A stretch of DNA of 64,000 bases from Gammaproteobacteria bacterium (GCA_028818225.1 JAPPOG010000061.1:1-64000), one strand, 5' to 3'; numbered from the stretch's first letter, positions 26,762 to 36,229 are shown. Notes: generated by a model from the sequence alone, not told the origin. Program-made: numbers and translations.

Positions 26762-28578
26762 TATCTCATCCCAAATCCGTAGGGAAATAAAGGATCGTAA
26801 TTAGCTTGCCCAACGTTTTGTTGTTGATCCTTATGTTTGGGCCACGAAAAAGATAACTTCCCCTGAAAATCATGCTCACCGAAAAGCACATCGGTAACTC
26901 CCTGCCCTTCTGATCCTGGTAACCAGGCCGCCACAAATGCGTGGGATTTTTCCAACTCAGCGTTTACAACAAGTGGCCTGCCTGAAATCAGAACGCATAC
27001 TACAGGAATACCTTTTTCTGCAATTGTAGTTATGGTTTCCAAATCTTGAGGATGTAATTCAGCAAGCTCGAGCGAACTACCGTAGGGTTCAAGTACATTC
27101 ATCTTGCCACGAATCATTGAGCCCGCTTCGATGATTACGTCATCACCTGCCCTTATGTCACCCATACCCTCTGCATAGGGATTCTCGCCGATGACTACAA
27201 TCGCAACGTCGTGCCTGGATCGGTCTGCAGACTGGCCATCAATACTATATTCAGCCGCAGAACTTATTCCTTTTATTGCCTCCCAGACGGAAGTACCACC
27301 CTCGACCGAATCATTGCCGGTTGTACCCTGCCATTCGACAGTAAATCCTCCGCACTGAGCGCCGCGATTATCTGCATTACGACCGGCAACAAGTATGCGC
27401 TCATGTTTTTTAAGTGGCAGAATTTGATTATCGTTCTTCAAGAGAACCAGGGATTTCCTAACTGCCTCTCTGGCAAGCCTGCGATGTTCCGCAGAACCAT
27501 ATTGCGAATCGTTTGAGAATTTACGTGCCGCAGGGCGCGGCTTGTTAAATAATCCAAAACGATACTTAACAGTCAAAATGCGCCTTACAGCATCATCGAC
27601 CCGCGACATGGATATCAAATTCTGTGACAACAGCTCGCGGAAGTTTTGAATAAAGTCTCGCCATTCCACTGAGACCATAAACATATCAATTCCCGCATTA
27701 ACGCTGAGTCGAATAGCCTCCTTGGGGTCGTCGGACAAATAGTCGATACCGTCCCAGTCTGAAATAACAATGCCATCAAATCCGAGCCGCTGCTTGAGTA
27801 TTTCAGTTACAAGAAATTGGTGGCCATGGCATTTATCGCCATTCCAGCTATTAAACGACACCATGACTGATTGCACTTCTGCTGCTAATGCTGGCAAGTA
27901 TGGAGCCATGTGGATTTTCTCCAGTTCTTCAAAGCTCGCCGTTGTCTCACCCTGGTCAATTCCATGCAAAGTGCCACCATCTCCTATCCAGTGCTTTGCG
28001 CAAGCTATTACTGCCTCATCTCCAAGGTCTGCTTGCATTCCATTAACGAAATGCCGTGAATAGGAACTGACAATAGCTGGATCTTCAGAATAACTTTCGT
28101 AAGTTCTACCCCAGCGGTCGTTACGAGCAACTGCGAGAGTAGGTGCGAAGGTCCAATCAACTCCCGTAGCAAGAATTTCTCGTGCGGTAATCCTGGCGAT
28201 CTGTTCAATCAGCTCAGGTTCATTGCAGGCGCCAAGACCTATGTTGTGCGGGAATACAGTTGCCCCCAATACATTCGCATTGCCATGTATGGCATCAACT
28301 GCATATAACAATGGAATGGCTAGATGGTTTTCATCAGCTTGCATCGAGGCTTGCCAGTAGGCATCACACATGGAGATCCAATCCGCTGGCCGATTATTGC
28401 CAGGGCATGATCCACCACCACTTAATACCGACCCAATGTGAAACTCACGCACTTCTTCCGGTGAAATTTCCTGGCGTTCCGCCTGGGTCATCTGACCTAT
28501 TTTTTGCTCAAGCGTCATTGAAGACAATAGCGCTTCTACTTCATCAGAAAAATCATGATGAATAACTTTATCCAGCAT
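26758..28578 (-). CDS. Glycoside hydrolase family 3, beta-glucosidase/glucan exo-hydrolase-like, no signal peptide
   Basis: A 606-residue GH3 enzyme with the (beta/alpha)8 domain and the flavodoxin-like C-terminal domain. The nucleophile is D274 in VISDWDG. KHWIGDGGTLHGIDQG and the GSVLSGGGSCPGNN loop resemble ExoP and plant beta-glucan glucohydrolases, which release glucose from beta-1,3 and beta-1,4 linkages. No signal peptide is visible, so it should work in the cytoplasm on imported oligosaccharides. It is the last gene of the minus-strand operon GH3-MFS-glycosidase-GH3, with its ribosome site (GGGAAG) in the end of the previous gene. Confidence 0.9.
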   Translation of the reverse strand: MLDKVIHHDFSDEVEALLSSMTLEQKIGQMTQAERQEISPEEVREFHIGSVLSGGGSCPGNNRPADWISMCDAYWQASMQADENHLAIPLLYAVDAIHGNANVLGATVFPHNIGLGACNEPELIEQIARITAREILATGVDWTFAPTLAVARNDRWGRTYESYSEDPAIVSSYSRHFVNGMQADLGDEAVIACAKHWIGDGGTLHGIDQGETTASFEELEKIHMAPYLPALAAEVQSVMVSFNSWNGDKCHGHQFLVTEILKQRLGFDGIVISDWDGIDYLSDDPKEAIRLSVNAGIDMFMVSVEWRDFIQNFRELLSQNLISMSRVDDAVRRILTVKYRFGLFNKPRPAARKFSNDSQYGSAEHRRLAREAVRKSLVLLKNDNQILPLKKHERILVAGRNADNRGAQCGGFTVEWQGTTGNDSVEGGTSVWEAIKGISSAAEYSIDGQSADRSRHDVAIVVIGENPYAEGMGDIRAGDDVIIEAGSMIRGKMNVLEPYGSSLELAELHPQDLETITTIAEKGIPVVCVLISGRPLVVNAELEKSHAFVAAWLPGSEGQGVTDVLFGEHDFQGKLSFSWPKHKDQQQNVGQANYDPLFPYGFGMRY

Positions 28579-28582
28579 TGGC

Positions 28583-29875
28583 TTACTTCCCTGTTACTAA
28601 GAATGGAATGTTGGCATGAGCGGCATGGTTATTACCGTCAAAACCATACACAAATAGGCGATATGCCCCAGGTGAATCTGGTGCGGCGAATTCCACACTT
28701 GAAGAATTTATTGTGGACACATCCGATTGCACATTAACAATAGGCGTTTCTCGATCTCCTCCAACTTGTTGCGACGTACTTTCAGTTTTAATCTCCCAGC
28801 GATAGTCGATATCGTCACCATCTGGATCGAGCATATCGACTTCCGCTTGATAGGATTCGCTGACTACTAATTCAATGTTCTGTCGCGCAGATTTTCCATC
28901 GAGTAATAGTGTCTCTAGTATCGGCGAGCGATTCGTTGGCCATTGTCCCGTCCAAATTCTGTGCATGACATCAACTGTTTCTGTTTCCTCACCCAATTCA
29001 GTGAACATGCCAAACCAGGTAGGAGTTCGTTCCTGCTTTTGACCCCAGAGAAAAGCGAAAGTACCAATTACTTTTCCTTCTAAAGGCGTTAAAACTTCAT
29101 CGAAAGCCCGCTGATATACATTGGCTTTTTCTGTACTGGTCATCTCAATGGGGGCACCCCAATCTGTACTTTCCATTTCCCAGTGCCCTATGGCGCCCCA
29201 CTCGGTAATCCAAACCGGTCTCTCAAATTCGTTGTACCGAAGAAAGTTTTGCAGATTGAAAACTTCCCCGTAAACCTGAAAACTCAAAAAATCCAGGTCG
29301 GAGGCTCGGGATTCAAGGTCGCTCAATACGTCCTCACCTATTCCAGCTACTGTCGTGGTGGTTGGATGGTTAGGATCCAATTCATGAATCATTTTTGATA
29401 CATCATTTACGGCGTCGTATACCGCTGAATTGCTGTAATCAAAATTCAGTTCGTTTCCAATAATCCAGGCGAGTAAAGCGGGATGGTCTTTATATTTGAG
29501 CACTTCCTCACGCATTAAACTCAGCTGCTCAGCTACTGCTTCCGGATCGCTATAATCGAATCCGTGCCTCTCCGGCTGCATTGGCAGACACAATGCCACC
29601 GTTACCCCATGAGCGTGCGCCGTATCGAGAACCTGTAATGCATCGTCCGTGGTCCAATTCCGAATAGCATTTCCGCCGTGTAACGCCAATGACGAAATAT
29701 CACCGTACTCCAACCCTGCCCCTCTAATTTCGTAAGGTGTCCCATCGCGCAGGAGTTGGAATCCTGATCCACTTTCAACAATTTCGACTTTTACAGCACT
29801 AGTATCCTGGGCGGCCAGTGCTGCCAGGTGAAAACTGCAAATGACCAGGGATAAAAATAAGCAGCGCCAATTCAT
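28583..29875 (-). CDS. Exported glycoside hydrolase with TIM barrel and C-terminal Ig/PKD-like domain, family uncertain
   Basis: The start is ATG 29875, with GGAG 6 nt upstream. A TTG at 29887 is in frame but overlaps that site. The 430-residue product has a signal peptide (LSLVICSFHLAALAAQ) and a clan GH-A-like barrel. The acid/base is in WIIGNELN (E142) and the nucleophile in WITEWGAIG (E225), 83 residues apart. It resembles the TIM-barrel domain of GH2-type enzymes but lacks their sandwich domains. The last 115 residues look like an Ig/PKD-type module (MLDPDGDDIDYRWEI). It is likely periplasmic or secreted, acting on glucan before uptake. Exact CAZy family not determined. Confidence 0.75.
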   Translation of the reverse strand: MNWRCLFLSLVICSFHLAALAAQDTSAVKVEIVESGSGFQLLRDGTPYEIRGAGLEYGDISSLALHGGNAIRNWTTDDALQVLDTAHAHGVTVALCLPMQPERHGFDYSDPEAVAEQLSLMREEVLKYKDHPALLAWIIGNELNFDYSNSAVYDAVNDVSKMIHELDPNHPTTTTVAGIGEDVLSDLESRASDLDFLSFQVYGEVFNLQNFLRYNEFERPVWITEWGAIGHWEMESTDWGAPIEMTSTEKANVYQRAFDEVLTPLEGKVIGTFAFLWGQKQERTPTWFGMFTELGEETETVDVMHRIWTGQWPTNRSPILETLLLDGKSARQNIELVVSESYQAEVDMLDPDGDDIDYRWEIKTESTSQQVGGDRETPIVNVQSDVSTINSSSVEFAAPDSPGAYRLFVYGFDGNNHAAHANIPFLVTGK

Positions 29876-29876
29876 G

Positions 29877-31439
29877 TCAAGCTCCAATCAATTCTTGTTC
29901 GAGTTGCTCAAGAGATTTGCCTTTAGTTTCTGGCAATATTTTCAAGATGAGAATCAAGCCAATTAGTGCAAATAATCCAAAGATCAAAAAAGTGCCTGAT
30001 ACCCCTATGGTGTCGAGTTCCCAGGGAAACAAAAGCGTCACAAGAAACGCGACCGATGAATTGATTAAACCAACAAAAGAAATTGCTTTTCCTCTTATTC
30101 GATTTGGAAACAATTCTGAAAACAATACCCACATAACCGGGCCTAATGAGATAGCAAAGCTTGCGACGAATCCCAGGATTGCAATCAATATAAGCTTAGG
30201 CTGAAGATCGACAGCCTCACTTACCAGTTGCGTTTCGTAGCGACTATAAGTCTCAATTCCGATTGCAGCACTTACAGCGTCCCTGAATTCCAGGTCACTG
30301 TAATAGACGTTTTCCACAACTTCGGAAATCTGTATGCGACTAATTTCTGCCGGAAGATTTTCGATATTTTGTTGATCCAATCTGTAAGTTGCACTGCCAA
30401 ATCCAAAGGCCAGGGTTAGCATACAGATGGATATTCCAGACAAACCAATGGCGAGCAAAGTTCGCCGACCGAGTCGATCAATCAGCAGTAAGGCAGCAAC
30501 TGTGAAAACTACATTAATCAGGCCAACAAAAACCGCCTGCATAAATGCTGCATTGGTCCCTATGCCAGACTGCTCAAAGATCATAGGGGCATAGTAAAAT
30601 ACAGCGTTAATGCCAGTAATTTGCTGTAAAACACCGACACTTATTCCAATTAGAAGAACAAGCTTCATGGAAGTATTGAACAGCGAACGCCATGAGGTTT
30701 CAGGCTGGTCAGCTTCATCACTAATGCTTTGCCTGACTAAATCTAATTCCTGCCTGCCTTCTTCAGCACCGTTAATACGCTGCAATGTACCCAGTGCTTC
30801 CTCGCCTCTACCCTGCATAATTAACCAGCGAGGACTTTCTGGAACCAATGTGAGCGCGGCGTAATAGAGTATTGCGGGAAGCAGCTCAATCCCTAACATC
30901 CAGCGCCAATTCCACTGCTCAAGATTGAGCGCATTAGCAATGCCTGTCGATGACTGGCCAAGTGTGAGAATCAGGTAGTTGGAAAAAAATGCGACCGAAA
31001 TCCCAATGACTATGTTGAACTGATTGAAAGATACAAGTCGCCCACGGGAAGCAGGTGGCGCCATTTCTGCAATATACATGGGCGCAATTATGAGAGAAGC
31101 ACCCACACCCAAGCCGCCAATCATGCGCGCTATCACCAAAACCAGAAAATTTGGCGCAATGGCCGAAAGAATTGCAGACACAGCAAACAATACGGCAGCC
31201 AGACTTAGAACCGGCTTTCTGCCAATCCGGTCGCTGAGCGGGCCGGCTATTAACATAGCCAGGGTTGCTGTAAGGGTTAGCGAAGAAACCGCCCAGCCTA
31301 ATTGCAAACTGCTTAACTCAAATTCAATCTCAATAAACCCGACTACACCAGAAATTACGGACGAGTCGAAACCCATCAGGAAACCGCCCAATGCAACTAT
31401 AAGCGCAGTGCTTACTACAAACCCGGACTGCTGGTTCAA
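29877..31439 (-). CDS. MFS sugar porter (SP family) transporter
   Basis: A 520-residue, 12-helix carrier with sugar porter signatures: GPLSDRIGRKPVL after helix 2, PESPRWL before the central loop, DRLGRRTLL in the second half and PETKGKSLEQLEQE at the end. There is a longer than usual loop of about 80 residues between helices 8 and 9 or nearby (RLDQQNIENLPAEI onward), possibly exposed to the periplasm. It probably brings glucose or a small oligosaccharide across the inner membrane by proton symport. It lies 19 bp after a GH3 gene and 1 bp before the start of the exported glycosidase gene. Confidence 0.9.
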   Translation of the reverse strand: MNQQSGFVVSTALIVALGGFLMGFDSSVISGVVGFIEIEFELSSLQLGWAVSSLTLTATLAMLIAGPLSDRIGRKPVLSLAAVLFAVSAILSAIAPNFLVLVIARMIGGLGVGASLIIAPMYIAEMAPPASRGRLVSFNQFNIVIGISVAFFSNYLILTLGQSSTGIANALNLEQWNWRWMLGIELLPAILYYAALTLVPESPRWLIMQGRGEEALGTLQRINGAEEGRQELDLVRQSISDEADQPETSWRSLFNTSMKLVLLIGISVGVLQQITGINAVFYYAPMIFEQSGIGTNAAFMQAVFVGLINVVFTVAALLLIDRLGRRTLLAIGLSGISICMLTLAFGFGSATYRLDQQNIENLPAEISRIQISEVVENVYYSDLEFRDAVSAAIGIETYSRYETQLVSEAVDLQPKLILIAILGFVASFAISLGPVMWVLFSELFPNRIRGKAISFVGLINSSVAFLVTLLFPWELDTIGVSGTFLIFGLFALIGLILILKILPETKGKSLEQLEQELIGA

Positions 31440-31458
31440 GAGATCTCCAGTTAAGCGA

Positions 31459-33675
31459 TTAATTAATGACGCGGAAGCCCGTTTCTAATTCCGCATATGA
31501 GGAGCCGCCAATCCAAACTCTAAATTCACCCGGCTCAACTATTAATTTTTGATTTCGGTCGTAGAATGCCAGGTCATCGGAATGAATTTCGAAACTTACA
31601 GTTTTCTTCTGGCCTGGTGTTAAGTGTACCCGTCTGAATCCTTTTAATTCACGTACCGGTCGGGTGACATTACCCACCAGGTCGCGAACATATAATTGAG
31701 CAATTTCTTCGGCTTCAAATTCTCCGGTATTCATTAAGTCGGCACTGACTGTAATAGATTCGCCAATTTTCATTTCGTAACGGTCGCATTGGATGTTTTC
31801 ATATTTAAAAACTGTATAGGACAATCCGAAACCAAAAGGAAAGAGAGGCTTGAAACCCTCATCTAAATGAAACGCGGTCATACCCAGAGAAGTCTGAGGA
31901 GCTAACGGATCAATGTCATCGATATGCACGATGGCTTTGTCTGACGGTGGTTTCCCTGTGTTCTTTTGATTGTAATAAATCGGAATCTGACCCACATGGC
32001 GCGGAAAACTAATTGGTAATTTGCCAGATGGTGACTCATCCCCAAACAAGAGTTCCGCAATGGCAGCACCGCCCATTGTCCCCGGGTGCCAGGCAAAGAG
32101 GAGCGCGTCAACCTGATCGATAATATTTGTTAAAGTGATTGGTCGACCAGCCATAATTACCGCGATTACAGGTTTGCCACATTTTCGAACATTCTCCACT
32201 AACTGTGCTTGTACTCCGGGCAGATTAATATCGGCACGACAATGAGCCTCACCGGAGAGAATGGACTCTTCACCCAAAAACAAGAGTACAGCATCGGAGT
32301 CTTTCGCTATCCGGGAAACCTCATCAAAAGAATTCGTATCACGACTTCTTGTTGTTTCAAGTCCAGAATGAAAATTTACTTGTATCTCATCGCCGGCCCG
32401 ATTTTTTATTGCTTCAAGAGCCGTGATGCTTAGGTCGGGATCCCCATCAAATATCCAGGTCCCTAACTGTTCATAGGCCGAATCTGCGAGCGGGCCTATT
32501 ACTGCCAATGAATTCAGCTTCGATTCTATTAATGGAAGTGCCTTATTATCATTTTTTAGCATAACGATACTTTCTCGAGCGGATTGCCTGGCTATTCCCA
32601 ATGCGTAAGGATTTGCTATCGAAGACAGGGAATCCGGATCAGTGTAGGGACTCTCAAATAAGCCAAGTGCATATTTCACGCCGAGAATATTCAAAACAGA
32701 TTGATCAATTAGTTCTTCGCTAATGCGCCCTTCAGCCACAAGAGAAGACAAGTGATGTCTGAACGTATAACTTGCCATTTCCATATCGACGCCTGCAGAC
32801 AGCGCCTCAAATGCTGATTCCTTGTCATTTTCCGTTAGGCCATGTGTCGAAAGTTGTTTTACCGAGTCCCAATCACTTACTACAAATCCATCGAATAGCC
32901 ATTCATCTCGCAATACCTGGCGCAGGAGAAATTCATTAGCTGTTGCTGGAATGCCGTTAACATCACTGAATGATGTCATGACTGCTGTAACACCCGCGTT
33001 TACTGCAGAATGGAAAGGTTTTAAATAGACGTTACGTAATTCATTCTCGGGAATGTTTGTTGTCGCATAATCGCGACCACTTTCAGCAGCCCCATAACCA
33101 GCAAAATGCTTAGCGCAACTTGCGATAGAGCCAATATCGCTTAGATTTTCACCCTGAAAGCCATTGACCATCGCCTCACCTAATTCACTTGCCAGGTAGG
33201 GGTCTTCTCCCAGGCTTTCTGCAACACGCCCCCAGCGCGGATCGCGCGAAATATCTAACATTGGAGCAAAGGTCCAATTCACGCCTGTGCTTGCTGCTTC
33301 TTTGGCGGCTATTTCTGCACCTTTCCGGACTAGATCCGGATTCCATGTTGCAGCCTGCCCCACTGGAATCGGTAATACAGTTTTAAAACCATGAATCACA
33401 TCTCTGCCAATCAGCAATGGAATACCTAATCGGCTCTCTTCAACCGCGATTCTTTGCAATTCATTTACAAGCTTTACATCTACCTGATTTAAAACTGATC
33501 CTATAAGACCTTCTTTCAGGTCATTGTGCAGATTATCGGGAATGTGATTGTCTCCGGCATTTACCTGGCATAACTGGCCGATCTTCTCGGCTAGAGTCAT
33601 TTTCCCAAGTAGAGTTTGTATAAACTCTTTACCGCCTGTTCCTTCAATCAATTGAAACGCATTGGATGAAGCCAT
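31459..33675 (-). CDS. Glycoside hydrolase family 3 beta-glucosidase with fibronectin-III-like domain, no signal peptide
   Basis: A 738-residue BglX-like GH3 enzyme: TIM barrel, alpha/beta sandwich and a C-terminal fibronectin-III-like domain (EIAQLYVRDLVGNVTRPVREL). The nucleophile is D268 in VVSDWDSV, and KHFAGYGAAESGRDY is the classic substrate-loop motif. The start follows AGAGG at 6 nt. BglX of E. coli is periplasmic, but this protein lacks a signal peptide, so it is probably cytoplasmic. It is the first gene of the four-gene operon and is divergent from the GPH symporter gene across a perfect operator palindrome. Confidence 0.92.
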   Translation of the reverse strand: MASSNAFQLIEGTGGKEFIQTLLGKMTLAEKIGQLCQVNAGDNHIPDNLHNDLKEGLIGSVLNQVDVKLVNELQRIAVEESRLGIPLLIGRDVIHGFKTVLPIPVGQAATWNPDLVRKGAEIAAKEAASTGVNWTFAPMLDISRDPRWGRVAESLGEDPYLASELGEAMVNGFQGENLSDIGSIASCAKHFAGYGAAESGRDYATTNIPENELRNVYLKPFHSAVNAGVTAVMTSFSDVNGIPATANEFLLRQVLRDEWLFDGFVVSDWDSVKQLSTHGLTENDKESAFEALSAGVDMEMASYTFRHHLSSLVAEGRISEELIDQSVLNILGVKYALGLFESPYTDPDSLSSIANPYALGIARQSARESIVMLKNDNKALPLIESKLNSLAVIGPLADSAYEQLGTWIFDGDPDLSITALEAIKNRAGDEIQVNFHSGLETTRSRDTNSFDEVSRIAKDSDAVLLFLGEESILSGEAHCRADINLPGVQAQLVENVRKCGKPVIAVIMAGRPITLTNIIDQVDALLFAWHPGTMGGAAIAELLFGDESPSGKLPISFPRHVGQIPIYYNQKNTGKPPSDKAIVHIDDIDPLAPQTSLGMTAFHLDEGFKPLFPFGFGLSYTVFKYENIQCDRYEMKIGESITVSADLMNTGEFEAEEIAQLYVRDLVGNVTRPVRELKGFRRVHLTPGQKKTVSFEIHSDDLAFYDRNQKLIVEPGEFRVWIGGSSYAELETGFRVIN

Positions 33676-33882
33676 TCCTTACCTCTGAACAATAATTAGG
33701 AGTCATATAACTTTTATTATTTTTTTTCCGGATAACTATTCTTTTCGCGATTAATGAATAGCTACTCAGCCAACAAATCATTGCCTCAAAACTGGCACTT
33801 GCTGTTCTACAATCTACAAAAATGCACCCTGTAGATGAATTTTTGGGCCGTTAAAACTTACCAGTGAGTGAAAACGATGCTT

Positions 33883-33911
33883 TTTCTATCAATATTTGAC
33901 AGCGCTGTCAA
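33883..33911 (-). promoter_or_regulatory. Candidate promoter of the GH3 operon
   Basis: On the minus strand TTGACA (33906-33911) is followed after 17 bp by TAGAAA (33883-33888), a 4 of 6 match to the -10. The -35 is part of the operator palindrome. The leader before the GH3 start at 33675 would be about 200 nt. Confidence 0.5.
33896..33911. promoter_or_regulatory. Perfect LacI-type operator O3 between divergent GH3 operon and GPH symporter gene
   Basis: TTGACAGCGCTGTCAA is a perfect 16-bp palindrome containing the same half-site as the two operators before the TonB receptor. Because it is symmetric, TTGACA appears on both strands, so one bound repressor could cover the -35 of both divergent promoters. 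It lies 21 bp before the ATG at 33933. Confidence 0.82.
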
Positions 33912-33932
33912 TAAAGAGGACTATAACTGCCT

Positions 33933-35381
33933 ATGGAGCATTACAGTACAGCTCAGAAAGACCGGATACCGTTTCATCAGAAGGTAATATATGGCTGTGG
34001 CGCGTTTGTTAATAACCTGCTGGCTGCTGCTATTGGAGGAATGGTAATAGTGCTCAATCTGGGTCTGGGCATGAACCCAGCGCTGGTGGGACTGTTAAGC
34101 GCTTTACCTCGGCTCACTGACGCCATCACTGATCCGTTGATGGGTTACATTTCCGACAACACAAAAAGCCGTTGGGGTCGTCGAAGACCCTATATCTTTG
34201 TTGGCGCAATTCTTGTTGGAATAGTATATGCCGTATTGTGGCAACTTCCGGAAAGCCGCAGCGAATCATTTTACTTCTGGTATTTCTTGTGTGGGTCCTT
34301 CCTCTTCTATTTAGCCTACACAATATTTGTAACTCCGTGGGTGGCATTGGGATATGAGTTAACTCCGGATTATCACGAACGTACCCGCTTAATGGGCGTG
34401 CAAAATTTTATCGGGCAATTCGCTTATGTAATTGCACCGTGGTTCCTACTGTTCATGCAGAACGAACGATACTTCGATGACATGGTAGATGGGGCCGGAG
34501 GCCTGGCGATCATAATTGCCATTGTTGTGATTGGTTTTGGCATTTTGCCAGCGTTATTTCTAAGGGAACGCTACCAAAATTTGTCAGAGAGCGAATTACA
34601 ACAAAAGCACAAGGAGCAGAAAGCTTCTTCAGGAATAATTCGCAGAAACATTGCCGAGTTTCTACTCGGATTCCTGGCGACAATCAAAGTTAAGGCATTC
34701 CTGAAATTATGTATTGCGACCTTTCTGGTTTTTAACGGCTTTATAATGGTCTCTTCCTTTCAATCATACGTAATAATTTATTATGTTTTCGGAGGGGATA
34801 CCGTTGCCGGAGCTGAATATGCGGGATATGCAGGCACACTCGGTGCTGTTTCGACTTTTATCGTCATTACCATCGTAACCTGGTTATCTACCCGACTGGG
34901 TAAGCGCAAGGCATTTTTTGTTGCTACTTCTATATCCATGCTCGGGTATGCATTGAAATGGTTTTGTTACGACCCTGAGATACCCTTGCTAATTCTAATT
35001 CCGGCTCCACTTATCGCCTTCGGTCTCGGCGGCTTATTTACCTTGATGCCTTCAATGATTGCCGATGTGGTAGATCTGGACGAATTAAACACACATCAGC
35101 GCCGCGAAGGAATGTTCGGCTCAATTTTCTGGTGGGTTGTTAAGCTTGGTATGGCTGTTGCCCTGGCTGCCGGCGGCTTCTTGCTTAATGCCACAGGGTT
35201 TTCAGTCGACTTAGGCAGTGAGCAAACAGATCAGGCAATTTTAATGATGAGGATTTTTGACGCTTTTGTACCCTGCATTGCTTCAGGCATAGCTATCTGG
35301 GTTATCGCAAGCTATTCAATCACGGAAGAAAAAGCACATGACATCAGATTAAAACTGGAATCTATTCGCGGATCCATCTAA
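33933..35381 (+). CDS. GPH-family sugar:cation symporter
   Basis: A 482-residue MFS_2 (glycoside-pentoside-hexuronide) carrier with about 12 hydrophobic segments. Family marks are LPRLTDAITDPLMGYISDNTK after helix 2 and SMIADVVDLDELNTHQRREGMFGSIFWW in the second half. These carriers import oligosaccharides or glycosides with sodium or protons. Its start is 21 bp after operator O3, which suggests control by the LacI-family protein. The isomerase-like gene follows after 44 bp. It probably imports the oligomers that the two cytoplasmic GH3 enzymes cut. Confidence 0.9.
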   Translation: MEHYSTAQKDRIPFHQKVIYGCGAFVNNLLAAAIGGMVIVLNLGLGMNPALVGLLSALPRLTDAITDPLMGYISDNTKSRWGRRRPYIFVGAILVGIVYAVLWQLPESRSESFYFWYFLCGSFLFYLAYTIFVTPWVALGYELTPDYHERTRLMGVQNFIGQFAYVIAPWFLLFMQNERYFDDMVDGAGGLAIIIAIVVIGFGILPALFLRERYQNLSESELQQKHKEQKASSGIIRRNIAEFLLGFLATIKVKAFLKLCIATFLVFNGFIMVSSFQSYVIIYYVFGGDTVAGAEYAGYAGTLGAVSTFIVITIVTWLSTRLGKRKAFFVATSISMLGYALKWFCYDPEIPLLILIPAPLIAFGLGGLFTLMPSMIADVVDLDELNTHQRREGMFGSIFWWVVKLGMAVALAAGGFLLNATGFSVDLGSEQTDQAILMMRIFDAFVPCIASGIAIWVIASYSITEEKAHDIRLKLESIRGSI

Positions 35382-35425
35382 TCAATATAGTCAGTTTCTG
35401 AAACTCTTTTCCCGTTTCCTGCCCC

Positions 35426-36211
35426 ATGATTGAGCTTTCCTATCAACTCTACAGCTCCCGCAACTCACCAGACTTGAGCGCTACTCTGAAAATGATCAGC
35501 GGGTGTGGATATTCGCAAGTTGAGGGATATGCAGACCTGGTAAATGATAAAAAAGCAGCGGAATCATTATCGGAGTTGTTACAGAAAGAAAATCTGCAAA
35601 TGCCTTCCTGCCATTTTAATCTTGAAGATCTTCGGGAAAGCCCTGACTCAATAATTGAAATTTCAAACATCTTCGATATCAATAAAATCTATATTCCTTA
35701 TCTGGATGAACTTGACCGCCCTAATGATATTTCTGGGTGGAAGAAGTTTGCTGAGAAACTCGACATAGTTGCAAAACCATTTGAAAAAGCTGGTATTGAA
35801 GTTGGCTGGCATAATCATGATTTTGAATTCATGTTCATAGACTCTTCAATCAGACCAATCGACGTAATTTTAACTACATGTGAAAGTATAAGCCTTGAAT
35901 TTGATATAGCCTGGGCAGTGCGCGCCGATACAGACCCCTTAAAATTCATTCATCAATATTCAAGTAGAATTTCGGCTGTGCATTTAAAAGATATAGATTT
36001 GGAAAAAGATAGTAGCGAGGAAGATGGTTGGGCTGATGTGGGGTATGGAACCATGAATTGGGAACAGTTGTTCCCGGTCTTGCTGTCGGCAAACATAGAA
36101 TACTTTGTAGTGGAACACGATAACCCTCTGGATGATCATCGCTTTGCGAGTCGCTCTTATAACTATCTGTCCAATCTGGCTGAACAAAAAACTCATGACG
36201 CAGGGCGCTGA
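35426..36211 (+). CDS. Sugar phosphate isomerase/epimerase-like TIM-barrel protein
   Basis: A 261-residue AP-endonuclease-2-type TIM barrel. It starts MIELSYQLYSSRN and has metal-ligand candidates in VGWHNHDFEF, LEFDIAWA, VHLKDID and FVVEHDNP, the set usual for xylose isomerase-like proteins of this fold. Relatives include IolE-like dehydratases, tagatose/psicose epimerases and 3-keto-sugar enzymes, so the reaction is open. No SD-like sequence is visible before the ATG, so translation may depend on the upstream symporter gene. The repeat array with tRNA-Thr starts at its stop codon. Confidence 0.75.
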   Translation: MIELSYQLYSSRNSPDLSATLKMISGCGYSQVEGYADLVNDKKAAESLSELLQKENLQMPSCHFNLEDLRESPDSIIEISNIFDINKIYIPYLDELDRPNDISGWKKFAEKLDIVAKPFEKAGIEVGWHNHDFEFMFIDSSIRPIDVILTTCESISLEFDIAWAVRADTDPLKFIHQYSSRISAVHLKDIDLEKDSSEEDGWADVGYGTMNWEQLFPVLLSANIEYFVVEHDNPLDDHRFASRSYNYLSNLAEQKTHDAGR

Positions 36212-36229
36212 CTTAAGCCCAATAAAAAA

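Noticed and set aside
33896-33927. Plus-strand promoter TTGACA/TATAAC for the GPH symporter gene
   Set aside because: The spacing is 20 bp and the start of transcription would fall on the ATG. The true plus-strand promoter remains unknown.
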